Shown piece by piece: positions 39,914 to 47,916 of a stretch of DNA of 64,000 bases. The translations under genes were made by a program, and so were the position numbers. The stretch is from CAYFIW01 sp964500645 (GTDB lineage: Bacteria; Chloroflexota; Dehalococcoidia; Lucifugimonadales; UBA826). The stretch lies in NCBI GenBank assembly GCA_964500645.1, contig CAZCOH010000004.1, positions 1-64,000 of the forward strand, written 5' to 3'. A model generated the notes under the pieces. It saw nothing but the letters and a program-made list of their open reading frames with translations, was not told where the DNA came from and searched no databases. The stretch's first letter is position 1, and each line of letters begins with the position of its first letter.

Positions 39914-40135
39914 ATGTCTACAGAACCCGTTAGCGAAAAAAGCTTTGTTTCAACTCTTCTTCTGTGTCTGCTACTTGGAGGTCTTGGGGTTCATAGGTTT
40001 TATGTAGGGAAAGTTGGCACGGGCGTTTTAATGTTATTAACCTTAGGTGGACTAGGGATATGGGCCTTAATAGACCTTATAAGAATAGCCATACAGAAAT
40101 TCGAAGATGGCGATGGTGCTGTAATCAAAGCCTAG
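39914..40135 (+). CDS. TM2 domain membrane protein
   Basis: A 73-residue TM2 protein: a short polar start, FVSTLLLCLLLGGLGVHRFYVGK, then a second hydrophobic helix (GVLMLLTLGGLGIWALIDLI). The glycine-rich GGxGxHRFYxG turn is diagnostic. Function of TM2 proteins in bacteria is poorly known. The start is uncertain. I used MSTEPVSEKSF because it gives a usual N-terminus, though in-frame ATGs exist further upstream. Confidence 0.87.
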   Translation: MSTEPVSEKSFVSTLLLCLLLGGLGVHRFYVGKVGTGVLMLLTLGGLGIWALIDLIRIAIQKFEDGDGAVIKA

Positions 40136-40182
40136 TAATACCTTGTGATTCAGGCTACTGAAGATACATGACTTTATTTTTT

Positions 40183-40212
40183 AAAATCTTGCGTGGTAGT
40201 GAGAGTGGTGGC
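40183..40212 (+). repeat. Non-coding repeat element, copy 4 (partial)
   Basis: AAAATCTTGCGTGGTAGTGA lies about 47 bases after the TM2 stop and matches the left part of the element. The right part is not recognisable. Confidence 0.4.
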
Positions 40213-40276
40213 TTAGATCACGCGTCCCATAAAACGTGAGCATTTGTTAGATCCTGCCGTCAGGCAAATTTCCGAT

Positions 40277-40405
40277 TCAGTTAGCAATTACAATAATCAT
40301 CAAAATGAGTATAAGAATTAATAATTCTATTAATCCTATAATCATCCATTCTTTTCTACCGTCAGGCACATTTAGATTAATTCCGTGCCATTTAACAACT
40401 TTCAT
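40277..40405 (-). CDS. KWxGI small membrane peptide (copy 1)
   Basis: A 42-residue open frame on the minus strand reading MKVVKWHGINLNVPDGRKEW and then one long hydrophobic helix ending in IVIAN. It shares K-W-x-G-I-x-x-N-x-P and E-W before the helix with a second frame at 57541-57673, which argues that both are real. The predicted form is a short cytoplasmic head with one membrane helix. There is no Shine-Dalgarno site, but TAAAAT lies 6 nt before the ATG. An ATG two codons upstream is possible. Confidence 0.65.
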   Translation of the reverse strand: MKVVKWHGINLNVPDGRKEWMIIGLIELLILILILMIIVIAN

Positions 40406-40411
40406 ATACAT

Positions 40412-40417
40412 ATTTTA
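40412..40417 (-). promoter_or_regulatory. -10-like TAAAAT, leaderless start
   Basis: On the minus strand TAAAAT ends exactly 6 nt before the ATG of the KWxGI peptide, placing the transcription start at or next to the start codon. Confidence 0.45.
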
Positions 40418-40600
40418 ACCAGTGACTTAGTAGGAGACTATGCGCATCCAATTAAGTAGTCTGATAGTTTCCTCGACCCTTAAGATATTAGTTGTTCCTA
40501 GTGTTTTGCTCTAAATATAGCTACTTTTTTTGTAGATTAGCTAATTTAATAGTCTTATATTTAGGTCAAGATGTGACACTCTGCCTAGGAGGACTAAATT

Positions 40601-41230
40601 ATGAATTCAAAAGTTATTGGTATTATGTTGATATTGGGTCCGATTTTAACTATGGGTGTTTGGATTTCAGGTTTGGTTCCTGACACAGCAAACATTTCGC
40701 CATCCGAGGCTATGACGACAATCTTGGCTGATAAGAATCAAGTTGAAATTGGTTCTATGCTTCAGATTTTCGGCGTCATACTTATGTTTACCGGACTTTA
40801 TTTTCTCGCAAGATCATTGAAAAGTGATAATGTCGTAAGCAATCAATTTGCTGAAATAGCAGGGTTGTTACTTCTACTTGTAGTACCAATATGGGTCGTC
40901 TTCATGGGTTCATGGTTATCAGCTATAGAGGCGGCTGAAAAATTCGGAAATGATGTGGGTTCAGCAATACTAGCATCTTCTACTATGTTTGAAATGGGCG
41001 GTATGTTGTTGATAGTTGGAATACTTCTGTTGGGTATATCACTAACTATTCTGAAAAAGTATAAAGGGATTATTGGGGCTTTATTTATTATTGCATCAGT
41101 ATGTGCTTTCATCGATATGATTTTTGACGTTGAGGCATTTGCAATTATAGGTTGGCTGGGAATGTTTCTGATTACATTGATAGCAGGTATATTGACGACA
41201 TTACAAAAAGGGAATCAACCTCAATCATAA
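40601..41230 (+). CDS. ~210-residue multi-TM membrane protein (family copy 1)
   Basis: A 209-residue integral membrane protein with about six hydrophobic helices and no catalytic motif that I recognise. It begins MNSKVIGIMLILGPILTMGVW. The genes at 44487, 48668 and 55371 encode proteins with the same length, a similar MNSK/MSST start followed by an LxxxGP(I/V) helix, and the same helix layout. It may be a distant DUF4386-type protein. GGAGG precedes the ATG. It is transcribed alone. Confidence 0.85.
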   Translation: MNSKVIGIMLILGPILTMGVWISGLVPDTANISPSEAMTTILADKNQVEIGSMLQIFGVILMFTGLYFLARSLKSDNVVSNQFAEIAGLLLLLVVPIWVVFMGSWLSAIEAAEKFGNDVGSAILASSTMFEMGGMLLIVGILLLGISLTILKKYKGIIGALFIIASVCAFIDMIFDVEAFAIIGWLGMFLITLIAGILTTLQKGNQPQS

Positions 41231-41518
41231 ATTATTCATTAAAAGTGATATGAATCTTGGTGTTGGTTTCCTCGCAGTAACAACTTAACTACCCTTTCAA
41301 TTGATGGTTGCATTCTAATATTGAATAGCCTTGGCCAGATTGTCGATTAGCCCAGTGGTATAGATTCCCCACTCAATACGGGTGACTACTTGCTACTTTT
41401 CCGGCTGTAGGTTAGGCAATATGTTGTGCTAATGATCTTCATATGAATAGTTATTGTGTCCGTGATTGGTTAATCTGAGCTAAATGTAAATGGGACTAGG
41501 TATATAGGAGATAATTCT

Positions 41519-41923
41519 ATGTTGTTTAGGTTACTAACAGGAAAAGAAATAGGGCACTTGCAGACAGGATTAATTCTTTCGCAGGTCGGTGGCATTATTT
41601 TAATTTTTATGGGCTTAATGGTCCTATTGCCATCAAGAATATTTACTTTCGATGACATCGGTGGTTTTATCTGGATTATTTTGGGGCTAGGCATAATCCG
41701 TGTGTTTCTGCCTATTTTGGTTGGCAAAGGTTCGAAAATAGCCTTCTGGATTGTTGTCGCTTTAAGTGTTTTGAAATTAATAGAATCCTTCTTAGCTACT
41801 GTAGGAGACCCCGAAGAAAGTTTGGGATGGTATTGGTATCTTCTTCTGACAGGCGGGATAGAGGTTGGAGTTCTTATTCATTTACTAAATCCAAAAGCCA
41901 GGGCAGAGCTCAGCGATCAATAA
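41519..41923 (+). CDS. Hypothetical four-TM membrane protein
   Basis: A 134-residue protein with about four hydrophobic segments (roughly 20-40, 47-70, 75-95, 105-125) and a short charged C-terminus. I do not recognise a family. TAGGAG about 9 nt before the ATG supports the start. It lies alone after a 288-base spacer that contains a tRNA-like remnant. Confidence 0.78.
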   Translation: MLFRLLTGKEIGHLQTGLILSQVGGIILIFMGLMVLLPSRIFTFDDIGGFIWIILGLGIIRVFLPILVGKGSKIAFWIVVALSVLKLIESFLATVGDPEESLGWYWYLLLTGGIEVGVLIHLLNPKARAELSDQ

Positions 41924-42197
41924 CCTTCTGGTGCTCCGTTAGCACGGTGAGTTAAAGCACGTACTATTTGGTTTAATCGTTAATACTTGTTATTTTCCAC
42001 CGTCATGCAATGTGTGTGATCTAATCAAGAGGTTTATTGCCTCAAAGTGGTCTCTGCAAAATTTCTAGAAGATTCAATTAATGAGTACGTTTGAAGGTTG
42101 GTAATATGGACGGTCTCTAGCTTTCCGTACGCATACATTTGTATTATAGATGTGTTAACAAAGCCATGAATTTCAGATTATCATAGGAGATAGGCTG

Positions 42198-42470
42198 ATG
42201 AGTATAAAAGTTATTGTTTCAATGGAAGTTGAAAATTTTGATAGCTTCAGTAAAGCATTTAATAGCGAAGGGCCTCAGACTGCCCGCAAGGAAGCAGGGA
42301 TAGTGGCAAAGGCTCATAAGAATTTAGATAGCCCTACTAATGCTGTTGTGATTGGTACTGTCGATTCCAAAGAAGTCTTTCAGTCATTTTTTTCTACTCC
42401 AGAACAAGCGGAGCGTATGAAGAATGCTGGAGTCGTATCAAAGCCCACAGTGACTTTTTTGGACGATTAA
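42198..42470 (+). CDS. Small hypothetical protein, dimeric alpha/beta barrel-like
   Basis: A 90-residue soluble protein beginning MSIKVIVSMEVENFDSFSKA. The order strand, helix with FDSF, strand with VVIGTVDS and helix fits the small ABM/DUF1330-like barrel. No catalytic residues are evident. AGGAGAT lies before the ATG. The gene at 49467-49754 is comparable in size and fold. Confidence 0.78.
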   Translation: MSIKVIVSMEVENFDSFSKAFNSEGPQTARKEAGIVAKAHKNLDSPTNAVVIGTVDSKEVFQSFFSTPEQAERMKNAGVVSKPTVTFLDD

Positions 42471-42553
42471 TTTGCCACGTATTTTGAACATGAACAGATT
42501 CAAAACTAGGCTTACTCGGACACTCATTTCAACGCATATTTAAGCTGTATTGT

Positions 42554-42559
42554 TAATAT
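42554..42559 (+). promoter_or_regulatory. -10-like TAATAT (TGn-extended), leaderless start
   Basis: TAATAT, preceded by TGT, ends exactly 6 nt before the ATG of the DUF805 gene. No Shine-Dalgarno site is present. Confidence 0.55.
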
Positions 42560-42565
42560 AGTGTA

Positions 42566-43108
42566 ATGAACTGTCCGATATGCCAAAATGAAAGTGATCG
42601 TGGCGCTCGGTTCTGCGGAATTTGCGGTACAGAGATGTCTTCAAATGAGGTTATTACTGGCGCTACTCAGCCCAGAGTGGGATTTGGCACGGCCATTGGT
42701 CTAGGTTTTAAGAACTATTTCAAATTTAAAGGCCGATCAACTAGGGCTGAATATTGGTGGTTCGTTCTGTTTTATTTCCTAGTTAGTTTAATACCCATTG
42801 TAAATTGGTTCGTGTGGGTAGTATTCATAATACCGACGATTTCATTGACGACTAGAAGGCTGCACGACATAGGAAAAACAGGTTGGTGGCAACTATGGTA
42901 CACGCTGATATCAATTGCTACATGGGGGACTTTTTTAGGTGCCATGCTTGTTGGAATTGAAGAAAGCATGGCATCGCTATTTGTATTGTCCGGCCTAACA
43001 TTCGTAGCCGCAGTAGCTTCAATTGTTTGGATTATACTTTGGTTAGTTCGGCAGGGCGACGTTGGTTCAAATAAGTATGGACCTGATCCTCGTACCAATC
43101 TGATTTAA
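42566..43108 (+). CDS. Zinc-ribbon plus DUF805 membrane protein (copy 1)
   Basis: A 180-residue protein. Residues 3-20 form a zinc ribbon with ligands Cys3, Cys6, Cys17 and Cys20. From about 40 the DUF805 domain follows: KGRSTRAEYWWF, several hydrophobic helices, RRLHDIGKTGWWQL, and WLVRQGDVGSNKYGPDPR at the end. DUF805 proteins are inner membrane proteins of unknown function. A paralog lies at 53920-54402. The ATG has no Shine-Dalgarno site and appears leaderless. Confidence 0.92.
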   Translation: MNCPICQNESDRGARFCGICGTEMSSNEVITGATQPRVGFGTAIGLGFKNYFKFKGRSTRAEYWWFVLFYFLVSLIPIVNWFVWVVFIIPTISLTTRRLHDIGKTGWWQLWYTLISIATWGTFLGAMLVGIEESMASLFVLSGLTFVAAVASIVWIILWLVRQGDVGSNKYGPDPRTNLI

Positions 43109-43128
43109 CTTAAAATCTGGTGGGGTAT

Positions 43129-43521
43129 CTATGGGACAGCCGCAATAGCCTCGATTTCAACCTTTACGTCCGGGCTGAATAACTCCGAGACATATACCCA
43201 TGACATTGCGGGTCGTACTGATGGAAAATTCCTTTCCATAGCAGCTGCTATCTTATCGCCTTCATTTGGCTTTTCCGCTAGGAATACAGTTATTCTTGCT
43301 ATGTTTGTTGAATCTCCGCCTTCGGAAGCAACAATTGCATTTATGTTTGAAATGGCTTGTTCATACTGAGCTTCCAGTCCTTCAACTATACTGCCGTCTG
43401 AAAGATTGCCAATTTGTCCAGCGATGACCAGCAGTCGGTAGCCTGCTGGCACTATGGCAAGGTTGCTGTAATTTGCAGCGGGTTGAGGGGCGTTTTTAGG
43501 ATTAACGAACTCTAAACCCAT
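43129..43521 (-). CDS. RidA/YjgF family protein (short form)
   Basis: A 130-residue RidA-family protein: LLVIAGQIGNLSDGSIVEG, a middle with NINAIVASEGGDSTNIARITVFL, and the C-terminal VKVEIEAIAAVP. The position of the catalytic arginine reads RPAMSWVYVSEL, where RidA has R(S/A)xxxV, so Arg is kept. A GGAGAG site precedes the ATG. The gene converges with the DUF805 gene. It probably acts on enamines or a small imine-like metabolite. The substrate is unknown. Confidence 0.9.
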   Translation of the reverse strand: MGLEFVNPKNAPQPAANYSNLAIVPAGYRLLVIAGQIGNLSDGSIVEGLEAQYEQAISNINAIVASEGGDSTNIARITVFLAEKPNEGDKIAAAMERNFPSVRPAMSWVYVSELFSPDVKVEIEAIAAVP

Positions 43522-43710
43522 AATAAGTCTCTCCCAAATATGTTTTTAATAACTGTTTGATATGCAAGTAAGGATTTCGCCTTAAGTGATGTTGTACTGA
43601 CATAATCATAGACGAATACTAATAGAGCTTACTGGAAAAATTAGTACGCTATCACTGTTGATAGTAGTCCGGCGAAAGATTAGTAATTGATTTCTATCAC
43701 TTCACAATTT

Positions 43711-43716
43711 TATTAT
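43711..43716 (+). promoter_or_regulatory. -10-like TATTAT, leaderless start
   Basis: TATTAT ends exactly 6 nt before the ATG of the ankyrin lipoprotein. AAGGG lies between but is too close to the ATG to act as a ribosome site. Confidence 0.5.
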
Positions 43717-43722
43717 AAGGGT

Positions 43723-44280
43723 ATGAGAAAGACGCTTTACCTTGCTATGCTTCTTATGCTTACTACTATGCCTCTAATTTCCTGTAGTGACACTGCCGAA
43801 AACGTATCAAAGTCTGAAATAGTGACCCCTTCTATTGACTTACTCACCGCAATTGATAAAGAGGATTTGTCGATCATAAAACAGCATATTGGTGCTGGAA
43901 CCAATATAAATGACTACCCAATACCAAAAGGACAACCATTTGAAGGTGTTGAGCCCCTAATTTTAGCTGTACTAAAAGATAATTCGGAAATAGTGCAGCT
44001 GTTGTTGGATAGCGGGGCTGACATAGAAATCACAGCCAAAAACAAAGATGAGGGCAAACCACTTCATTGGGCTGTTTATTTCCAACTGGAAGAAATGGTC
44101 TCTTTTTTACTAAGTTCTGGAGCTAATGTTAATTCACTTGACGGAAATGGGTTAACTCCACTGGATACTGCTAGCGGCGTAAAGCTAATAGTAATGCAAA
44201 ATCCTGAAAAGCAAAAAATAAATGAAAAAATTAGGCAGATCTTAATTGATAATGGTGGCCTAAGTGCATCGGATTTGTAG
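43723..44280 (+). CDS. Ankyrin repeat lipoprotein
   Basis: A 185-residue protein with a short basic start (MRKTLY), a hydrophobic stretch, and a lipobox ending in LISC near residue 21. After the Cys come ankyrin repeats: PLILAVLKDNSEIVQLLLDSGA, PLHWAVYFQLEEMVSFLLSSGA and TPLDTAS. It is probably anchored in the membrane by lipid and binds a protein partner outside the cytoplasm. An in-frame ATG 12 codons upstream would bury the signal peptide, so I chose the internal ATG. It ends at a strong inverted repeat. Confidence 0.86.
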   Translation: MRKTLYLAMLLMLTTMPLISCSDTAENVSKSEIVTPSIDLLTAIDKEDLSIIKQHIGAGTNINDYPIPKGQPFEGVEPLILAVLKDNSEIVQLLLDSGADIEITAKNKDEGKPLHWAVYFQLEEMVSFLLSSGANVNSLDGNGLTPLDTASGVKLIVMQNPEKQKINEKIRQILIDNGGLSASDL

Positions 44281-44404
44281 AATTCCCGAAAGGCATCTTA
44301 ATATTTAACTGGGTTTCTATCCATGGGTACTAATATTAGTATTTCTTATTGGATTTTCGTTAAGGATGACGCGTTTTTATTGTTGCCTGTTAGGGAGAAT
44401 ATAA

Positions 44405-44443
44405 GTTTGCACAGAGGCGTATATTAGCCACCTCTGTGCAAAC
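44405..44443. terminator. 13-bp inverted repeat, bidirectional terminator
   Basis: GTTTGCACAGAGG (44405-44417) pairs perfectly with CCTCTGTGCAAAC (44431-44443) over a 13-base loop. It lies between the convergent ankyrin lipoprotein and multi-TM gene. No long T-tract follows on either side. Confidence 0.8.
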
Positions 44444-44486
44444 AATAAATCATAGAACTCTAATATGTTGACCTGTTAACAGTAAA

Positions 44487-45119
44487 TTATTCTGACCGCA
44501 GCAGAAATATACCGAGAACTACGGCTGATACCGGGGCTGACATAAATGGGACAATCCATATAACGTCTAAGTCAACGTCACTTCCTGCCAGGATGTGCAT
44601 AATAAATAATAGAATTCCTGATAATAACAACAACCCAGATGCTATTCGGTTGATTTTGTTTTCAATAAGAAGCGCTGCACCTAGAATGATATTGCCTAAT
44701 GTCCACGCTAGAAACACAGCGGCAAACATTGAATTACTTACTACCATTAGCGTTTCAGCTTCTGCCAGATTTTCCTCACCTTCACCAAGGATTGGATAAG
44801 TAAGGCCTAGGCCAACAATAATCATAGCGGTCAGACCAACAAAAATAACAGCAGCTATTGACGCTAGTGTACCTTCGGTTGTTGCCCCATCGGCTCGTGA
44901 CCACGCAAGAAGAGTAAAACCGATTGACATTGAGCCAAATACCAGTACTCCTAGAAGCGTGAATATACTGGTTAGTAACGGTTTATCGAGCATGAGTTTC
45001 ACTTCTTCAGCGGCAGTATCAGCCTCACCAATGATTGCGGGCCATGCAATGAATATAATTAAGAAGAATAAAATAGGTGCAGCGGTCAACATCCAACCAC
45101 TTAAAGTTTTTGAGTTCAT
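44487..45119 (-). CDS. ~210-residue multi-TM membrane protein (family copy 2)
   Basis: A 210-residue integral membrane protein with about six hydrophobic helices. It starts MNSKTLSGWMLTAAPILFFL, matching the other three family members (40601, 48668, 55371). An acidic loop lies after the first helix (EADTAAEEVKLMLD). Function is unknown. GGAGGT precedes the ATG. It converges with the ankyrin lipoprotein and shares its hairpin terminator. Confidence 0.85.
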   Translation of the reverse strand: MNSKTLSGWMLTAAPILFFLIIFIAWPAIIGEADTAAEEVKLMLDKPLLTSIFTLLGVLVFGSMSIGFTLLAWSRADGATTEGTLASIAAVIFVGLTAMIIVGLGLTYPILGEGEENLAEAETLMVVSNSMFAAVFLAWTLGNIILGAALLIENKINRIASGLLLLSGILLFIMHILAGSDVDLDVIWIVPFMSAPVSAVVLGIFLLRSE

Positions 45120-45411
45120 AGTACCTCCTGTTGGTTCGAATATTAGATCAATTTACCTAAGAGCAACTAAATTTGGATAATCCAGCATTGCATTATTCTA
45201 TTTTGAGATATTTATGATTTGAAGATGTGGCAGGGTCAATTTTTTTGAATTTTCCTCTCATCATGTTGACTAATTTTTTTCTGCAAGTGTTAATTACCAT
45301 GGACTATCGGGACTGGCATCCCTGTAAAAAACGTAAGTAGAATCAAATCTACTTTGCTTACGAGGTCATATCTGACAAGATTCTCAGGATCAAAGATTAG
45401 GAGGATTTTTT

Positions 45412-45921
45412 ATGGATACAGACTTAGTTGTGGCAGTGTCTCAGATAGCAACCGGAATAGCGACATTAGTTGTCGCTCTTTTTTTGGCTGGTCAATTGCT
45501 GATGCAGAGAAAACAACTAGAGATAGCGCATCAAGACGCTCTAAGAGAATTGGGGTTTTCTCATAGAACACGAAATGAACAACTTACTTTGGCGAGAGTG
45601 ACTAATGATTCTTTGCTAGATGCATATCTGAAAGTTTCTAAAGGCGATGAAGATGCTAGTGAAAAAGAAGTGCACAAATTTGTTTCGTATATGAGGACTT
45701 CATATCTTCAAATGATCAATGCATGGGATTTAGGATACTACAGGGACAATGTTGAGCTGGTGAAGGGCACGTTTGGTAACTTGATGGGTTCAGTTGGAGA
45801 GAGAAAGTATTACATTACAAACGGTAGGATAATTATAGATACTGTTTTTGAACTTCCCAAGCTACGTGAATTGGGTGACATAGTTTATGAAGAGCTTGAA
45901 GGCCGTCCTGTCCCTGCATAA
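45412..45921 (+). CDS. MDTD-family single-TM protein (copy 2)
   Basis: A 169-residue protein starting MDTDLVVAVSQIATGIATLV, which forms one helix, followed by MQRKQLEIAHQDALRELGF and a soluble helical part with YMRTSYLQMINAWDLG. It is very similar to the gene at 46826 and more distant from those at 38200 and 47917. The function is unknown, and the N-terminal anchor suggests a membrane-attached cytoplasmic domain. GGAGG precedes the ATG. A PPOX-family gene follows 40 nt downstream. Confidence 0.87.
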   Translation: MDTDLVVAVSQIATGIATLVVALFLAGQLLMQRKQLEIAHQDALRELGFSHRTRNEQLTLARVTNDSLLDAYLKVSKGDEDASEKEVHKFVSYMRTSYLQMINAWDLGYYRDNVELVKGTFGNLMGSVGERKYYITNGRIIIDTVFELPKLRELGDIVYEELEGRPVPA

Positions 45922-45961
45922 TTAAATCCTGAATTGATGAGGAATAGATTAAGGAAATTAA

Positions 45962-46375
45962 ATGAGATTAGAAAAAATAGAGGAAATTTTGAAGCGTAAC
46001 CACAACGCGGTATTCACTACATTTCGTGGAAGTGGTGCAGCTCAAATGAGTATAGTCACGGTTGGAATTGTGAATGATGGTGTTGCTTTCACAGTCTCCC
46101 CAGGTAGTGCCAAGCTGGCCAACTTACGACGTAACTCTCGCTGTTCATTAATGGTTTCTAGAAGCGATTGGGGTGACTATGCGGTTCTGGAGGGATATGC
46201 TCAGATATTATCTCCTGGCGTGACAGAAATAGAGACTCTACGACTGACATTGCGTGAAATATACAGCTCAGCAAGCGGAAAAGAGCATCCCGACTGGGAG
46301 GAGTTCGACCAGGCCGTGAAAGAAGACAGACGTTCGGCGATTATTGTTATACCTGAGCATATTTACTATAGGTAA
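45962..46375 (+). CDS. PPOX-class F420/FMN-dependent protein
   Basis: A 137-residue split beta-barrel flavin/F420-binding protein of the Rv1155-like PPOX group. Key parts are NAVFTTFRGSGAAQMSIVTVG, FTVSPGSAKLANLRRNSRCSLMV, GDYAVLEGYAQI and AIIVIPEHIYYR at the end. Such proteins reduce small substrates using F420 or bind FMN. The sequence alone does not fix the cofactor. The start lies in a purine-rich stretch (TTAAGGAAATTA). Confidence 0.88.
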   Translation: MRLEKIEEILKRNHNAVFTTFRGSGAAQMSIVTVGIVNDGVAFTVSPGSAKLANLRRNSRCSLMVSRSDWGDYAVLEGYAQILSPGVTEIETLRLTLREIYSSASGKEHPDWEEFDQAVKEDRRSAIIVIPEHIYYR

Positions 46376-46433
46376 TTCGGGCTGAAAGATTTCAACTTAT
46401 TTCTTGGGACGTAACATATCTACTCTGTAAGTG

Positions 46434-46439
46434 TATGAT
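46434..46439 (+). promoter_or_regulatory. -10-like TATGAT, leaderless start
   Basis: TATGAT ends exactly 6 nt before the ATG at 46446. There is no Shine-Dalgarno site. Confidence 0.5.
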
Positions 46440-46445
46440 TATTAC

Positions 46446-46628
46446 ATGATTAATGAGAAAGCAAAGAATGCAATTTCTAAAGCATGGCTTCCGGCCCTGA
46501 TAGTGGCAACTGTTTATTACATTACTATGTGCTCTGTATTTGGTGTCGATAAGTCGTTTTGTGTTGCTGGTTCTGTTTCCATTGGCGCAGTTGTGTTTGT
46601 TTCTCTTTCTGTGTTGCGGAGTAGGTAG
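46446..46628 (+). CDS. Small hypothetical two-TM protein
   Basis: A 60-residue protein starting MINEKAKNAISKAWLPALIV with two hydrophobic helices (roughly 14-33 and 37-56) and a basic end (LRSR). I do not recognise a family. The frame extends to an earlier ATG at 46431, but the -10-like TATGAT exactly 6 nt before this ATG supports the shorter form. Confidence 0.65.
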   Translation: MINEKAKNAISKAWLPALIVATVYYITMCSVFGVDKSFCVAGSVSIGAVVFVSLSVLRSR

Positions 46629-46656
46629 TCTTAGGATCGAAAGATTGATTACCTAG

Positions 46657-46690
46657 ATACGGTATTTGATCTATCTGATCAATTCCGTAT
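46657..46690 (+). terminator. Imperfect hairpin after small two-TM gene
   Basis: ATACGGTATTTGATC pairs with GATCAATTCCGTAT across a TATCT loop, with one mismatched and one unpaired base. It sits 29 bases after the stop codon and is a plausible terminator without a T-tract. Confidence 0.5.
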
Positions 46691-46825
46691 GGAAGTTTCA
46701 ATAAAATTTAGCCTTCCTAGAGGTCTTAAAAAAGCAACGTTATCATGGGGTCATATGCCCCAACGCACTATTCATTAGCAATTCCATCTGACAATATTCC
46801 TGTATTCCCGAATTAGGAGGACTAA

Positions 46826-47349
46826 ATGGATACAGGGATTATTGTGGCTGTAGCTCAAATTGCTACTGGCTTTGCCACGCTGATTGTCGCTATATTCTTG
46901 GCGGCTCAACTGGTTATGCAAAGAAGACAACTTGCGATTGCTCATCAGGATTCTTTAAGAGAACTGGGGTTTGCTGCTAGAACTAGAAATGAAGAATTGA
47001 TTTTGGCCAGACTTACCGATGCTTCACTTTTGGAGTCATATATGAAGGTTGGAAAAGGGTNNNNNNNNNNTCTGACAACCCAACCGAGAAAGAAACACAC
47101 CAGTTTTTTACCTATATGCGGCTTTCATATTTACAAATGATCAACGAATGGAATTTAGGTGTAAACGATAAGAATCCTGAATATTTTAAAGGTAGGCTAG
47201 GTACTTTAATGGGGTCCAGTGGAGAGAGACAATATTATCTTACAAATGGGAGAATAATTATTGGCACCGTATTCCGGCTTCCTCCCTTGGTTGATCTCGG
47301 TGACGTGGTTTATGAAGAATTGCAGGGTAGGCCTATACCTTCGCGTTAA
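46826..47349 (+). CDS. MDTD-family single-TM protein (copy 3), interrupted by assembly gap
   Basis: This gene is split by ten N at 47061-47070. The left part starts MDTGIIVAVAQIATGFATLI and reaches ESYMKVGKG. The right part begins SDNPTEKETHQFFTYMRLSY, but in a frame that does not continue from the left unless the true gap is 2 modulo 3 bases long. Aligned with the copy at 45412, only a few residues are missing. It is therefore one gene of about 170 residues, not two. GGAGG lies before the ATG. The function is unknown. Confidence 0.85.
47061..47070. other. Assembly gap (10 N) inside a gene
   Basis: Ten undetermined bases within the third MDTD-family gene. The frames on each side disagree with a 10-base gap, so the N count is a placeholder. 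Confidence 0.95.
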
Positions 47350-47491
47350 ATTCTATTCATTTTGGTTTTAGGTACTTATATTGACGAACTTTTTAACGAT
47401 TTTGTTTGTAGTGCGTCCTTTGGCTTAGTGTTTTTTATGTAATATGCTTGACCAGATAAAAAGAGTGGAAATTTGAATATTGGAGGTTATT

Positions 47492-47812
47492 GTGTTTCAT
47501 ATTAAGAGGGTGTTTAAGGCTAATCCGGGTCAAGCGAGAAAAGTAGCAACTTTAGCTTACAAGGCGGCTGAAACTTATAAAGGTGCGGGTCAAAGAGGAG
47601 AATTCTCGGTCTATTTTAACGTGGGAACTACTCCTGGTGAGAAAAATATTGTTGTCTTGCAATGGACTGATGAAGCCTTGAAGTCTGTGTTTAGAGGGGA
47701 AAACGATATACCTGAACGATCATTGAAAATCTGGCACGAACTGATGTCTCTCACAGAAGACACGTGGATAGAATTCAATGAACTATTGACCCCAGACAAG
47801 ATGACTGAGTAA
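47492..47812 (+). CDS. Hypothetical protein, dimeric alpha/beta barrel-like
   Basis: A 106-residue soluble protein starting at a GTG (FHIKRVFKANPGQARKVATL). Its strand and helix order and the later VLQWTDEAL resemble NIPSNAP/ABM-type barrels. GGAGG lies about 5 nt before the GTG and fixes the start. A TTG four codons upstream is less likely because it overlaps this ribosome site. No catalytic residues stand out. Confidence 0.75.
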   Translation: MFHIKRVFKANPGQARKVATLAYKAAETYKGAGQRGEFSVYFNVGTTPGEKNIVVLQWTDEALKSVFRGENDIPERSLKIWHELMSLTEDTWIEFNELLTPDKMTE

Positions 47813-47916
47813 CACTAAGCTAAATCTTCTTCTGTTAAATACCTTTTGCTAAACGTGCATATTCACTTTTTGTCGTAAAAGATAGAAGTAGCTGGGATTT
47901 GATGTTTTATGGGAAA

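Noticed and set aside
40250..40280. Second KWxGI fragment after the stop of copy 1 (frame reading NLPDGR)
   Set aside because: Only about six residues match the head of the peptide, with no start codon or helix. It may be a duplicated scrap but cannot be called a gene.
41340..41420. tRNA-like stretch with TTAGCCCAGTGGTATAGA and a CCC/GGG anticodon-like arm
   Set aside because: The D-arm resembles a tRNA, but there is no GTTCGA T-loop and the acceptor ends do not pair. At most it is a decayed remnant.
41930..41950. GTGCT/AGCAC hairpin after the four-TM gene
   Set aside because: The stem is only five base pairs with no T-tract, too weak to call a terminator.
47116..47349. Separate gene starting at the ATG at 47116
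   Set aside because: It is the 3' part of the MDTD gene that starts at 46826, split only by the N-gap. The paralog at 45412 covers both parts.
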